In this document: piece by piece, positions 15,768 through 26,000 of the stretch
Layout: the number at the start of each line of letters is the position of its first letter
Position numbering within the stretch: the first letter of the stretch is position 1
The notes under the pieces: generated by a model
Database searches by the model: none
What the model was told of the DNA's origin: nothing
Seen by the model: the letters and a program-made list of their open reading frames with translations, nothing else
DNA from: Streptomyces sp. MUM 2J
GTDB taxonomy: Bacteria; Actinomycetota; Actinomycetes; Streptomycetales; Streptomycetaceae
NCBI RefSeq assembly: GCF_022414535.1
Contig: NZ_JADWYM010000006.1
Location: forward strand, 1 to 64,000
DNA length: 64,000 nt
Direction of reading: 5' to 3'
Made by a program: the position numbers and the translations under genes

Positions 15768-17470
15768 GCCCCACCACCCTTCCCGCCGGCCTCGAACACG
15801 GGCACGTCACCTTCCTGGGTGCCGGACCCGGGGATCCGGGACTGCTGACTCTGCGCGCCGTGGAGGCGCTGGCGAGCGCCGACGTCCTTGTCGCCGAGCA
15901 CGAGGTGCTCGACGTCGTTCGGAAGCACGCCCGGCAGAGTGTGTCCCTCGTCCGCACGGACGGGGACGCCTCGCCGGATGCCGTTCCGGGCGCGGGCGCG
16001 CCTCGGCCGACGGTTGTTGACGGCGCGTCAACAACCGCTGGGGTACCCGCGGAGCGGGATGCGGCACATCTTGTCATGGAGGCCGCGCGGGGCGGCAGGC
16101 GGGTCGTGCGTGCCGTGTCCGGCGATCCCGGACTCGACGCGTACGCCGCCGAGGAGATGCTGGCGTGCGCCAAGGCCGGTGTGCCCTTCGAGGTCGTCCC
16201 CGGCGTCGCGGCCGCGGTCGGCGTGCCCGCCTACGCGGGTGTCCCGCTGCGGGACGCCGAGGGCACGGACGTCCGGTTCGTCGACGCGCGTACCGCGTCC
16301 GACCGCTGCTGGACCGAGGTCGGCGCCTCCGACGGCACGGTGGTCGTGTCCACGACGCTGGACTCCGTGGCCGTCGCGGCCGGCGAGCTGGTCTCGGCGG
16401 GCCGCAAGCCCGACACCCCGATGACCGTCACCGTCGCCGGTACGACGACCCGGCAGCGGACCTGGTCGGCGACGCTCGGCACGATCGCGCAGACCCTGAA
16501 GCAGGCCAAGGTGCTGCCCTCGCCCGAGGGCGGCCGGCCGGTGATAGCCGTGGTCGGCGAGCGCAGCGCCCCGGCCCAGCGCGACCAGCTGGCGTGGTTC
16601 GAGTCCAAGCCGCTGTTCGGCTGGAAGGTCCTCGTGCCGCGGACGAAGGAGCAGGCGGCGTCGCTCTCCGACCAGCTGCGGTCCTACGGCGCCGTGCCGC
16701 ACGAGGTGCCCACGATCGCCGTCGAGCCGCCGCGCACGCCCCAGCAGATGGAGCGCGCCGTCAAGGGCCTGGTGACGGGCCGCTACGAGTGGATCGCGTT
16801 CACCTCGGTGAACGCCGTCAAGGCCGTCCGCGAGAAGTTCGAGGAGTACGGCCTCGACGCCCGCGCCTTCGCCGGCATCAAGGTCGCCGCGGTCGGCGAG
16901 CAGACCGCCAAGGCGCTGATCGCCTTCGGCGTGAAGCCGGACCTGGTGCCGAGCGGCGAGCAGTCCGCCGCCGGCCTGCTGGAGGACTGGCCGCCGTACG
17001 ACCCGGTCTTCGATCCGATCGACCGCGTCTTCCTGCCCCGGGCCGACATCGCCACCGAGACCCTGGTCGCCGGGCTCATCGAGCTCGGCTGGGAGGTCGA
17101 CGACGTCACCGCCTACCGGACCGTGCGCGCCTCGCCGCCGCCGGCCGAGACCCGGGAGGCGATCAAGGGCGGCGGTTTCGACGCGGTGCTGTTCACGTCG
17201 TCCTCCACCGTCCGCAACCTGGTCGGCATCGCGGGCAAGCCGCACAACGTGACCGTGATCGCGTGCATCGGCCCGGCGACCGCCAAGACCGCCGAGGAGC
17301 ACGGCCTTCGGGTGGACGTCATGGCTCCCGAGCCGTCGGTGCACAAACTGGCGGAGGCGCTCGGCGACTTCGGCCGGCGGCGGCGCGCCGCGGCGCTGGA
17401 GGCCGGTGACCCGGTGACCCGGCCGAGTGAGCGGCGCCCGGGGGCGCGCAGACGGCGCACGACGTCGTAG
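15764..17470 (+). CDS. hemD: Fused uroporphyrinogen-III C-methyltransferase-like / uroporphyrinogen-III synthase
   Basis: 568 residues from TTG 15764, overlapping the hemC stop. Residues 1-260 resemble the CobA/SUMT methyltransferase fold: VTFLGAGPGDPGLLTLRAVEAL, VVRAVSGDPGLDAYAAEEM, FEVVPGVAAAVGVPAYAG. Several canonical SUMT residues differ (for example GDPFVFGRG is SGDPGLDAY), so methylation activity is less certain. Residues 280-550 are the HemD domain (GWKVLVPRTKEQAASLSDQL, EWIAFTSVNAVKAV, VLFTSSSTVRNLVG), which closes hydroxymethylbilane to uroporphyrinogen III. Such fusions are standard in actinobacteria. The operon ends 50 bases later at a hairpin. Confidence 0.93.
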   Translation: MSPTTLPAGLEHGHVTFLGAGPGDPGLLTLRAVEALASADVLVAEHEVLDVVRKHARQSVSLVRTDGDASPDAVPGAGAPRPTVVDGASTTAGVPAERDAAHLVMEAARGGRRVVRAVSGDPGLDAYAAEEMLACAKAGVPFEVVPGVAAAVGVPAYAGVPLRDAEGTDVRFVDARTASDRCWTEVGASDGTVVVSTTLDSVAVAAGELVSAGRKPDTPMTVTVAGTTTRQRTWSATLGTIAQTLKQAKVLPSPEGGRPVIAVVGERSAPAQRDQLAWFESKPLFGWKVLVPRTKEQAASLSDQLRSYGAVPHEVPTIAVEPPRTPQQMERAVKGLVTGRYEWIAFTSVNAVKAVREKFEEYGLDARAFAGIKVAAVGEQTAKALIAFGVKPDLVPSGEQSAAGLLEDWPPYDPVFDPIDRVFLPRADIATETLVAGLIELGWEVDDVTAYRTVRASPPPAETREAIKGGGFDAVLFTSSSTVRNLVGIAGKPHNVTVIACIGPATAKTAEEHGLRVDVMAPEPSVHKLAEALGDFGRRRRAAALEAGDPVTRPSERRPGARRRRTTS

Positions 17471-17519
17471 CCGCAGCCCGCCGTTGTCGCGCAGCGGTCA
17501 GCCGAACCGGTTCTCCACG

Positions 17520-17555
17520 CCCCGCCGTCCTCTTCACGGGAGACGGCGGGGCTTT
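17520..17555 (+). terminator. Terminator of the rex-hemACD operon
   Basis: A 10-bp GC-rich stem (17520-17529 with 17542-17551) with a 12-base loop is followed by a short CTTTC. It lies between the convergent hemD and DUF397 genes. Confidence 0.75.
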
Positions 17556-17576
17556 CGCGCGGGGTGTCCTCGTGCG

Positions 17577-17783
17577 TCAGCGCCCGGAGGCGTACGGCAC
17601 GAAGGTCGCCCAGGCGGTGGGGTCGAGGGCGAGGCGGGGGCCGTGGGGGTTCTTGGAGTCGCGGACGAGGACGGTTCCGGGGGCGGCGGCGACCTCGACG
17701 CAGTCGGGTCCTTCGGCTGTGCTGTAGCTGCTCTTTGTCCACTCCGAGTCGGAGCCGGCTCCGCCGAAGGGCTTGAGTGTCAT
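17577..17783 (-). CDS. DUF397 domain protein
   Basis: 68 residues with the DUF397 pattern: EWTKSSYSTAEGPDCVEVA, then VLVRDSKNPHGPRLALDPTAWATFV. In streptomycetes these small proteins occur downstream of, or near, XRE/DUF5753 regulators such as WhiJ and probably modulate them. Its ATG overlaps the stop of the upstream regulator (ATGA), so the two are translationally coupled. Confidence 0.92.
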   Translation of the reverse strand: MTLKPFGGAGSDSEWTKSSYSTAEGPDCVEVAAAPGTVLVRDSKNPHGPRLALDPTAWATFVPYASGR

Positions 17784-18613
17784 GTCTCTCCCAGCACATT
17801 CTCGATGAAGGCCATCGACTCTCGCGGCGGGAGAGCCTGGGCTCGGATGATTCCATAGCGCATGTCCAGCACCTGTACGTGCTTGGGGTCGGCGATCACG
17901 CGGCTGATCTCCTGGACCTCGGCATGTCCCACCGACGTTCCATCCTTGAGCCTGAGAAGCCTGAACGAACCACCAAGGCCGGAGTTCTCCTCACGGCTCA
18001 GCGGGAGCACTTGCAGATCCACGTTGCGGAAACGACCAACCTCCAACAGTCGTTCGAGTTGTGCACGCATCACCATCTTGCCCCCAACAGGGCGGCGCAG
18101 TGTCGACTCGCACTGCACAAAACTGAACAGAGGACGCCCGGCCTCCTCGCTCACGATGCCCTGGCGGGACATGCGGGCAGCCACGCGCTGCTCAAGCTGG
18201 TCCTCCAGGAAGGGGGGCCTGCTGCCGGAGTACACCGCCCGTGCGTACTCCTCCGTCTGTAACAACCCATGAACCACTGAGTTGTTGTAGGCGCACAACT
18301 CGACCGCGTCCGCCTCCAGCTTCTTCAGGTCCCGTACCTTCTTCGGGTACCGGACCTCCGCCACGTCCCGCTTCATGGCCGCGATCCGGCCGCCCGCACC
18401 CAGGACCTCGTCCGCCGCGTCCAGGTACTCCGGCCGCGGAATGCGCCGCCCCCGCTCCACGGCGGAGACCAGGTCCTCCCCGTAGCCGATGGCCGCCCCG
18501 AACTGGGCCTGGGTGAGGCCCGCTCCCTCCCGCCACAGCTTCAGCTGCCGCACGACGGTCCGCATCACGGCCCCGGCTTCGGCGTCCTCCAGTCCCGCGT
18601 CCCAGTCGCTCAC
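17780..18613 (-). CDS. XRE-family regulator with DUF5753 ligand/dimerisation domain (WhiJ-like)
   Basis: 277 residues from GTG 18613, chosen for its GAGAGGG Shine-Dalgarno 8 bases upstream. Upstream in-frame codons include the tandem GLYGLYGLYG and are unlikely to be translated. The HTH covers LKLWREGAGLTQAQFGAAIGYGEDLVSAVERGRR. The DUF5753 domain begins near residue 90 and has the usual YNNSVVHGLLQTEEYARAV and the C-terminal GRFRNVDLQVLPLSREENSGLGGSFRLLR. Typical of the WhiJ/DUF397 family of developmental and secondary-metabolism regulators. It is divergent from the HTH gene at 19263. Confidence 0.92.
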   Translation of the reverse strand: MSDWDAGLEDAEAGAVMRTVVRQLKLWREGAGLTQAQFGAAIGYGEDLVSAVERGRRIPRPEYLDAADEVLGAGGRIAAMKRDVAEVRYPKKVRDLKKLEADAVELCAYNNSVVHGLLQTEEYARAVYSGSRPPFLEDQLEQRVAARMSRQGIVSEEAGRPLFSFVQCESTLRRPVGGKMVMRAQLERLLEVGRFRNVDLQVLPLSREENSGLGGSFRLLRLKDGTSVGHAEVQEISRVIADPKHVQVLDMRYGIIRAQALPPRESMAFIENVLGET

Positions 18614-19262
18614 GTCAGCCGCCCTCTCGCCGCACCCTTTCCGGTCCAACAGGTCCCACGCGTCCCCGTACAGCCCGTACAGCCCGTACAGCCCGGATGG
18701 AATCGGTCGCCGCACGGACAGCCACCGACCGCACGGGCCGCCGCATTTCACAGGTTATGCATGCTCGGACACACTGAGTGACGCGAATGAGTGAATCCTC
18801 ACCCTCCGTCCTCCGGTGTGCCGGCCTTGCGTCCCGGACCGCTGGGGCGTGCGGTGCGGGCCGGTGCCGTGCAGGACGGGGTGGGAGACGCCGGGTCCCG
18901 CGCCGACCGACGATCTCGTCGGCCTCGACGACCGCCGCGGATGCCCCCCCCCCGGCCGGGTGCTCGTGCACCGGCGCCGGGAAACGCGTGCTCCGGTGGG
19001 GAGAGAGCCGGGGCTGCGGGCGGCAAAAGACCAAAGAACCCCGGGGAAGAACCAACCAGCCGACCACACCTCGCGCAGGTCACCCGGCCGGGTGAAACAG
19101 CTCGGCGCGGCTGGCGCTCGGGTGGTCCGGGCGTGCAGTCTCGCCCCGAGACGGCCAAGCCGCCGGCATCGACAACTCCACAAGCCCACACATGCATCGG
19201 CCCCCGCCGGGACTGCAATCCCAGTGCGAGGGCCTGACCAACGAGGAAGAAGAGCCTTCCCC
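18614..19262. other. 649-bp divergent intergenic region with tandem 9-mers and a C10 run
   Basis: Contains three tandem copies of GTACAGCCC near 18667-18693, a run of ten C at 18944-18953, and the promoters expected for the two divergent regulator genes. Open frames crossing it have no family resemblance and no good ribosome binding sites. Confidence 0.6.
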
Positions 19263-20321
19263 ATGGCTGAGCAGAAGCCTATCGCTGCCGCGCGTCCGCA
19301 ACGAGACGTTCGGCGGACGACCACCCACTCCGGTGTCATCCACGTACGCACGTACCAGTCCTGCCGCTACACCGTCGTGGGCAACCACCTCGCCCAGCAC
19401 CGTGAGCTGTCCCTGACCGCCATCGGGCTGGCCACGCACATCCTGTCGCTGCCCGAGGGCGCCCCGGTCGACATCCGCAGCCTCGCCGACCGCTTCCCCG
19501 AGGGGCGGGACCGGATCGCGTTCGCGCTGCGCGAGCTGGAGGCGTGCGGCTACCTGGAGCGGGTGCGCGAGCGTACCGAGTCGGGCCGCCTGCGCACGCG
19601 GACCTACGCGCACCACATCCCCACCGGGGCCGCCGCCGGGCGTGCCCTGCCCGAGCCGGCCTCCGGTGCCTCCGAGGTACTCCCGGCCCGTCAGGCCCGC
19701 GTCACCGACGCCGCTCGTGGAACCGTGGCCAAAGAAGCGGCCCGGGACAGGCCCCAGGGGTACCGGGGGCCCTCTCCCCTGCCGGCGGACGATGCGGCTG
19801 GCGAAGAGGCAGCCGGCGAGGAGGCGGCCGTCCCTCCCGCGCCGCCGGGCCCCGTGGACCGGCCAGAGGCGCCGGAGGCGCGCGGCGACGCGCCCGTCGC
19901 CCGCGACCGGCACCACGACAGGGCCGTCGCCCTCCTGGCGGGCCTGCGCCGCACCGACGGCCGCCTCACCCTCTCGCGGCGGCAGGTCGACCGGCTCGCT
20001 CCCGCCGTCGTCGCCTGGTTCGCCGGAGGTGCGACGGATGCCGTGGTCCACCGCGTCCTGACCACCGATCTCCCCGTGGACATGCGGCACGCGGCCGGTG
20101 TGCTCGCCCACCGGCTCGGCGAGCTGCTGCCGGTGCCCCTCCCGGCGAACCCACCGAACGCGCCCAAGGACACCGAGACCGGCAAGCGTCGCCGCCCCGA
20201 TCCCTTCCGGACCTGCGACGGCTGTGAACGCGCCTTCCGCGCCCCGGAGCCCGGCAGCCGCTGCCGCGACTGCCGTTCTCCCGGACCGGCACACGCGGAC
20301 GGTGCGCTACGCGTGGCGTGA
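19263..20321 (+). CDS. Helix-turn-helix protein with C-terminal zinc-ribbon-like Cys motif
   Basis: 352 residues from ATG 19263 (GAGGAAG upstream). A winged-HTH-like region spans [59 protein letters not shown] and [12 protein letters not shown] long Ala/Pro-rich linker follows, then a second folded segment ([32 protein letters not shown]) and a C-terminal CDGCERAF...SRCRDC four-cysteine motif that may bind zinc. It resembles the HTH proteins common in Streptomyces near XRE/DUF397 loci. DNA binding is inferred; target unknown. Upstream in-frame extension to 18816 was rejected for lack of a start signal. Confidence 0.8.
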   Translation: MAEQKPIAAARPQRDVRRTTTHSGVIHVRTYQSCRYTVVGNHLAQHRELSLTAIGLATHILSLPEGAPVDIRSLADRFPEGRDRIAFALRELEACGYLERVRERTESGRLRTRTYAHHIPTGAAAGRALPEPASGASEVLPARQARVTDAARGTVAKEAARDRPQGYRGPSPLPADDAAGEEAAGEEAAVPPAPPGPVDRPEAPEARGDAPVARDRHHDRAVALLAGLRRTDGRLTLSRRQVDRLAPAVVAWFAGGATDAVVHRVLTTDLPVDMRHAAGVLAHRLGELLPVPLPANPPNAPKDTETGKRRRPDPFRTCDGCERAFRAPEPGSRCRDCRSPGPAHADGALRVA

Positions 20322-20610
20322 GACGGGCGGGCGCCGCGGGCCGCCACCGGTCCTCGGGCAGTCACCGCTCGCCCGCCCGCCGGTGATCGGGCCGCCGCGG
20401 GCCGCCGCGGCGCCGGCGGCCAGGGTGGGCCGGGCGGCGGCGGGCGGCCGCGGTGCGAGGGCGCCGGGGCGTGTGCGGGGGCGGGGCGGAGGGGGTCCCT
20501 GTTCCAGGACGGGCCCGCTCGGGTCCGGGCGCCCGCCGGGTCCGGACGGCCCTGCCGCACCGACAGGCCGTCGGCATGGGCGCCGCCGCGCCGGGCGTAG
20601 CGTAGGTGGC

Positions 20611-21603
20611 ATGACGAAGTACGGAGCCTTCCCCGGTACGCGTCCCCGCCGGCTGCGCACCACCCCCGCCCTGCGCCGCATGGTCGCCGAGACCCGGTTG
20701 CACCCCGCCGACCTGATCCTGCCCGCGTTCGTGCGGGAGGGCGTCGCCGAGCCGGTGCCGATCGCGTCGATGCCCGGGGTCGTGCAGCACACCCGCGACA
20801 GCCTGAAGAAGGCCGCCGCGGAGGCCGTGGCGGCGGGCATCTCCGGGATCATGCTCTTCGGTGTTCCGGAGGAGGCCAAGAAGGACGCGGCGGGCACCCC
20901 GGGCACCGACCCGGACGGGATCCTCCAGGTCGCCCTGCGCGACGTGCGGGCCGAGGTGGGCGACGACCTCCTCGTCATGTCCGACCTGTGCCTGGACGAG
21001 ACCACCGACCACGGCCACTGCGGGGTGCTCGACGAGCAGGGCCGGGTCGACAACGACGCCACCCTGGAGCGGTACGCCGAGATGGCCCAGGTCCAGGCCG
21101 ACGCGGGCGCCCATGTCGTCGGCCCCAGCGGCATGATGGACGGCCAGATCGGGGTCATCCGCGACGCGCTGGACCGGATCGGGCGCGAGGACGTCGCGAT
21201 CCTCGCCTACACCGCCAAGTACTCCTCCGCCTTCTACGGGCCCTTCCGGGAGGCCGTCGCCTCCTCGCTCAAGGGCGACCGGAAGACCTACCAGCAGGAC
21301 CCCGCCAACTGGCGCGAGTCGATGCGGGAGCTCGCCCTGGACCTGGAGGAGGGCGCGGACATGGTCATGGTCAAGCCGGCCGGTCCCTACCTCGACATCC
21401 TGGCCCGTGTCGCCGACGCCGTGGACGTCCCCGTCGCCGCGTACCAGATCTCCGGTGAGTACGCCATGATCGAGGCCGCCGCCGAGAAGGGCTGGGTCGA
21501 CCGCGACCGGGCGATCCTGGAAGCCCTCCTCGGCATCAAGCGGGCCGGCGCGCGGAACATCCTCACCTACTGGGCCACCGAGGTCGCGCAGAAGCTGGGC
21601 TGA
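20611..21603 (+). CDS. hemB: Delta-aminolevulinic acid dehydratase (porphobilinogen synthase)
   Basis: 330 residues. It condenses two aminolevulinates to porphobilinogen. The two active-site lysines are K203 in [15 protein letters not shown] and K255 in [12 protein letters not shown]. The metal segment reads [15 protein letters not shown], a mixed Cys/Asp version of the zinc site, suggesting magnesium or mixed metal dependence. The ATG at 20611 was chosen over the in-frame extension from 20098. hemB belongs to the same pathway as hemA/C/D but is separated from them by about 3 kb containing the HTH and DUF397 genes. Confidence 0.96.
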   Translation: MTKYGAFPGTRPRRLRTTPALRRMVAETRLHPADLILPAFVREGVAEPVPIASMPGVVQHTRDSLKKAAAEAVAAGISGIMLFGVPEEAKKDAAGTPGTDPDGILQVALRDVRAEVGDDLLVMSDLCLDETTDHGHCGVLDEQGRVDNDATLERYAEMAQVQADAGAHVVGPSGMMDGQIGVIRDALDRIGREDVAILAYTAKYSSAFYGPFREAVASSLKGDRKTYQQDPANWRESMRELALDLEEGADMVMVKPAGPYLDILARVADAVDVPVAAYQISGEYAMIEAAAEKGWVDRDRAILEALLGIKRAGARNILTYWATEVAQKLG

Positions 21604-21746
21604 GTCCGCCCGGTGCACGGCTGCTCCAGGGAGTGCGACGGGCCCTCGTCGCGCAGGCCCTCGCCGTTGTGGCATCCGGCGAGGGCGAGGGCGGCGAGTG
21701 CGGTCAGCGCCGCGAGCAGCAGCCGGGCGCGGTGGTGTGCGGGCAT
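21567..21746 (-). CDS. Very small lipoprotein overlapping the hemB 3' end
   Basis: 59 residues from ATG 21746, with GGAAGG five bases upstream. The sequence starts [20 protein letters not shown] and continues to a lipobox ALAGC with Cys25, then a short polar tail ending CATSVAQ. It is therefore predicted to be exported and lipidated, leaving a mature peptide of only 35 residues. Its last 37 bases overlap the end of hemB on the opposite strand. Function unknown. Confidence rests on the signal peptide plus ribosome binding site. Confidence 0.6.
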   Translation of the reverse strand: MPAHHRARLLLAALTALAALALAGCHNGEGLRDEGPSHSLEQPCTGRTQPSFCATSVAQ

Positions 21747-22108
21747 GGGGGCCTTCCGGCGTGGGGTCTACGTGTGTGCCGCCCAGCCTGGGCGCCCGCG
21801 GCCGGGCCGGGCCACCCCCATCGGCGAAGTCGGGACACCGGCGCCCGGTCCAACGCCCTGACCTGCGGCGATGCGCACGGTGCGGGACGGGGTCCGGGAC
21901 GTCCGCGGGACGTGGTGACGCCTTCCGGGGCCGAGCCGGCGCAGGGGCGGGGCGCCGGACGAGGCGTGGCTGCCCTGTGGCGCAAGAGGGCGCCGCGATG
22001 CTCCGGGACGCCGTCGGACGCGGCCGGCGTGCGGTGCGGTCGGCGGCAAGTCCCCTGGCGGGATAGGTTGTTGGCCGCAGAGTTGGTTGTGTGTTGAAGG
22101 AGACGTCC
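21747..22108. other. 362-bp intergenic region
   Basis: High-GC sequence with no supported gene. It should hold divergent promoters for the small lipoprotein and the methyltransferase. Nothing else recognisable. Confidence 0.45.
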
Positions 22109-23008
22109 ATGCCCGGTGATGCCCTCGGCCAAGACCCCGCCGAGCTGCGCAGGAGGATCGACACCAGCAAGGCGCACCCCGCCCGGGTCTACGACATCTT
22201 CCTCGGCGGCAAGGACCACTATCCCGTCGACCGGGCCGCCGCCGCTGCCGCCCTGGAGCACCAGCCGCGGGCCTTCCTGACGGCACGGCACAACCGCGAC
22301 TTCCTGCGGCGCGCGGTGACCGGGCTCGTCGCCCGGGAAGGGGTGCGGCAGTTCCTGGACATCGGGGCCGGGCTGCCGACGCAGAACAACGTGCACCAGA
22401 TCGCCCAGCAGATCGCCCCGCAGTCGCGGGTGGTGTACGTCGACAACGACCCGATCGTGCTCGCGCACGCCCGCGCCCTGCTCACCAGTGGACCCGAGGG
22501 CCGGACCGACTACGTCGACGCGGATCTGCGGGAGGTGTCCGCCATCCTCGAACGGGCGGCGGGGACCCTCGACTTCGACCAGCCGGTCGCCCTGTGCCTG
22601 CTGGCGGTCCTGCACTTCATCCCCGACGAGGCGGCGTACGACGTGGTCGGGGAGCTGCTGGAGGCACTGGCTCCGGGCAGCTGGCTGGTGCTCAGCCACC
22701 TCGCAGACGACCTCACGCCGCACACCGCCCGGATCGTCAAGTCCTTCCAGGAGCGCGGACTGTCGTTCGTGCTGCGGTCCAAGAACAAGGTGGAACGCTT
22801 CTTCACGGAGAACGGGCTGAGCCCCGTGGAGCCCGGTGTCGTGCCCGTGCACCACTGGCGTCCCGACGGTGCCGCCCCGGTCTTGAAGGCCCCGTCGCCC
22901 GAGTACCTGGACTCCCTCGACCTCGTCGACCGGATCAGGTACCACGACATCAACGATGTCACGGACACCGACGTCAGCGTCTACGCGGCGGTGGCGCGCA
23001 AGGCCTGA
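22109..23008 (+). CDS. SAM-dependent methyltransferase, DUF574 family
   Basis: 299 residues from ATG 22109, with AAGGAG six bases upstream. Family hallmarks are the N-terminal KAHPARVYDIFLGGKDHYPVDR, RHNRDFLRRAV, the SAM site FLDIGAGLPTQNNVHQIA, VVYVDNDPIVLAHARALL and the C-terminal HDINDVTDTDVSVYAAVARKA. These proteins are abundant in Streptomyces as single genes; substrates are mostly unknown. No membrane segment. It ends 22 bases before a strong bidirectional hairpin shared with the convergent FG-GAP gene. Confidence 0.9.
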   Translation: MPGDALGQDPAELRRRIDTSKAHPARVYDIFLGGKDHYPVDRAAAAAALEHQPRAFLTARHNRDFLRRAVTGLVAREGVRQFLDIGAGLPTQNNVHQIAQQIAPQSRVVYVDNDPIVLAHARALLTSGPEGRTDYVDADLREVSAILERAAGTLDFDQPVALCLLAVLHFIPDEAAYDVVGELLEALAPGSWLVLSHLADDLTPHTARIVKSFQERGLSFVLRSKNKVERFFTENGLSPVEPGVVPVHHWRPDGAAPVLKAPSPEYLDSLDLVDRIRYHDINDVTDTDVSVYAAVARKA

Positions 23009-23030
23009 CGGGGGCCGGGAGCGGTGCAGT

Positions 23031-23064
23031 CGGCGGCCCGGTCCCCGAAGGGACCGGGCCGCCG
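23031..23064. terminator. Bidirectional hairpin terminator
   Basis: A perfect 15-bp stem (23031-23045 with 23050-23064) with a CGAA tetraloop between the convergent methyltransferase and FG-GAP protein genes. Confidence 0.85.
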
Positions 23065-23084
23065 CCGTCGTCCGTCGCCGGTTG

Positions 23085-26000
23085 TCAGCCGAAGGCCTTG
23101 ACGGTGCTCCAGTCCACCGACAGGACGATCTTCACGGGGCCGTTCGTGTTGGTCCGGGACGGATAGTAGACGCGCATCTTGCCGTCGTTGCCGAAGCGGG
23201 CCCACATGTCCGGGATGCCGTCCCCGTTGACATCGGGAATCCCGACGGCTGCGGTGACATAGCTCGCGGTCCAGCCGGAGCCGTAGACCACGTCCCCGTT
23301 GAGGGAACTGGCGCCGTCCTTCAAGGAGCCGAGGTCGACGCTGCCGCTCGTGGAACCGGGCTTGCCGTGACGGACGTACATCTTCCCGGTGTCCAGGTCC
23401 CGCCACAGCAGGTCCGGCGTACTGTCGCCGTTGATGTCGGCGACGTTGACGATGTCGCGGTGCGCCCAGTCGTCGCCGTTCATCAACGTGGCCGATTGGA
23501 AGGTGGCGCCGCTGTAGCCGGACAGCGTCCAGAAGGCGGTGCCGGCCCGCAGTACCAGGTCGGGCAGTTTGTCGCCGGTGATGTCGCCGACGGCCTTGAT
23601 CTGGTCCCAGGTCGAGGGTTCCGGGGAGTTCGAGGGCAGCCGGACCTCCAGCCGCTGGTCGATGTCGAAGCTGCCGTAGCCGTCACCGCGATAGAGCCAG
23701 AACCTGCCGTCGGGGGTGACGGCGAACAGGTCGGTGGCCCCGTCACCCGGGTAGGCGTCGTCGAAGTGCGTGATCAGCGCGGCCTTGCCGGTGGCGGCGT
23801 CGTACCAGTGGCCAGCCGGGTTCAGCTTGGTGACGCCGCCGTCGACGGCGTATGAGCCGGCCAGGCAGGAGTACAGGTCGCCACCCGGCGTTCCCGTGCA
23901 GTTGACGAGGTCTCCGCTGGAACTGACGGTCAGCAGGTCGGGCATGGCGTCGCCGCCTGTGTCACCGGGGCTGTCGGCGTTGTCGCGCGGCGGAACGTAG
24001 AAGAGGTAGTCAGCGCGGGCGCTCTGGTTGCCGACTGCGTCGTAGGCGTACACGTTGAGCCAGTTGGGGCCCGCATGCACCGGTTTCAGATCGCCGATGG
24101 TGACGGTGTCTGCGGCGTCCTTGCTCGTCCAGCTCAGGCCCTCGATGGCGTACTCGAACCTCGTGGCACCGGTGGAGGTGAACGTGACAGCACCTGTCTC
24201 ACCGAACTTGCGTGTCGCCCAGACGTCTCCGTCGTCGCTGGCGCGGGGGAAGTCGTCGCTGGTGATCGTGGGCGTGGGCGGCGCGGAGCCGTCGATGGTG
24301 AGGGTGCACTCCTTGCCGCCGCCCGGGTAGTAGCCCGAGTAGACGCCTTCCTGGTCCTTCGCGCGGACGTCCCAGTAGTAGGTCGCCTCGTCCTCGAGGG
24401 TGACGGGGATGGTTGTGCTGGCGGAGCCGTTGGAGTTGGTCGTGGCCGGGTAGGTCGTCGCTGTGCCACCCGCCTTCCAGAACCGGAAGACCAGGCTGGC
24501 GAGGTTTCCATCGGGGTCGCTGGACTGAGCCGACAGAACCAGGTTGGTCTTGCCGACGGTCGTTCCGCCCGTCGCGGTGTTGCAGTTTCCGCCCGGCGTG
24601 CTCTTGACGCCGAACGGTACGCTGGGCGCCCGGTTGAAGACGACATCCAGGGTTGCCGAGGTCGCCCGGAACTTGCGCCACGTCTGGGTGTCGGTCTCGT
24701 TGGCGGCCCGCATACCGAAGGTGATGTTGGACCAGCCGTTGACCGCGCCCTTCTGAGCGGCGGAGGTCACCTTGAACGCCTCGTAGTCGTCGGGGCAGGA
24801 GCTGGAGGACCAGCCGTGGGCGAAGGACTTCGTCTGAAGCCACGTGGCCCAACTCGGCTGGCTGTTCCAGGTCGTGCCCGTCGAGATGCCTCCCGTGAGC
24901 CAGATCTGGATGTCACGGGCCGAGCAGGACCAGGAATGGTTGTTGAGCACCCTGAAGGTCGCGTCGGAGACCTGCGCGCCCTCAAGGCTGCTGCTGAAGT
25001 TCATTCGCCAGAAGGAGCGGGCCGTGCCGCCGCTGTCGCTCTCGTGGCCGACGCGCGCGTCGGAGGTGCCCGAGTTGAAGTTGGTGCCGTCCCAGAAGCT
25101 GGTGTTGGGGTACGGCTTGTACGCCACCGTCCACGCCGACCAGCCGGTGATGGCGGTCGGGTCGAGGAACAGCGGGTAGGTGACGTCGTCGCGGGCGAGT
25201 AGACCCGTGTGCGCGACGTCCAGGTCGAGCCGTGCGGTGCCCGTGCGGTCGCCGGTCACCCGCATCGGCATCGGGGCGCTTTGCGCGCCCGGCTCGATAC
25301 CGCTCAGGCCGGACAGCTCCAGCACGTCGGCGGAGGTGGCGACGGAGGTTCTCGGCGTGGAGCCGGTGTCGGGGGATTCGGGGTCACGGCCGCTGGAGTC
25401 CCAGGCGAAGGGTGTGGGGATCGAGCCGATCTCCTGGCCGGCCGGGTCGAGCACGAGGACGCGCCAGGCGTCCTCGTCGTGCCGGAACACAGCCGTCTTC
25501 GAGTGCAGCCCGTAGGACACGGTCGCCAGGGCCTCGCTCCGCGCCGCCTCCTCGGTCTTGACGATCAGCAGCTGGCCGAAGCCGCCCTCCTCGCGGGCGA
25601 CCAGGAGCAGGTCGACACCCGGCAGCACCTCGGGGTAGAGGGCGCGCGGGCCGTCGAGCACCGGCTCGGGCAGCGGGCCCGGCCAGGTGTAGGTGACGGT
25701 GTGGCCGGCGACGTCCAGTTCGGCCAGCGCCGTCTCGTCCGCCGCCGGACCGTCCGTCAGGGGACCGCGGCGGTAGGAGCGGTCGGCGCGGGCGTCCGTG
25801 CCGGGGGTGCCGCTGGAGAAGCGCACCGGCGTCACGGGGTTGGCCGGGCGGACGCCGAGGCCGTCGCTGGCGTCCTCGGTGCGGCGCAGGCGGTTGTCGA
25901 CCGGCGCCCACTTGCCCTGTGCGTTCTTCGCCCGCACGGGAAGTGCGCTGATCCGCGAGTGCAGTTGGCCGTCCGGCCGTGCCCAGGTCAGCGACGTGGC

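Noticed and set aside
18614..18751. N-terminal extension of the XRE regulator containing a GLYGLYGLYG repeat
   Set aside because: The repeat comes from tandem 9-mers; the downstream GTG 18613 has a good ribosome binding site and gives the normal family N-terminus.
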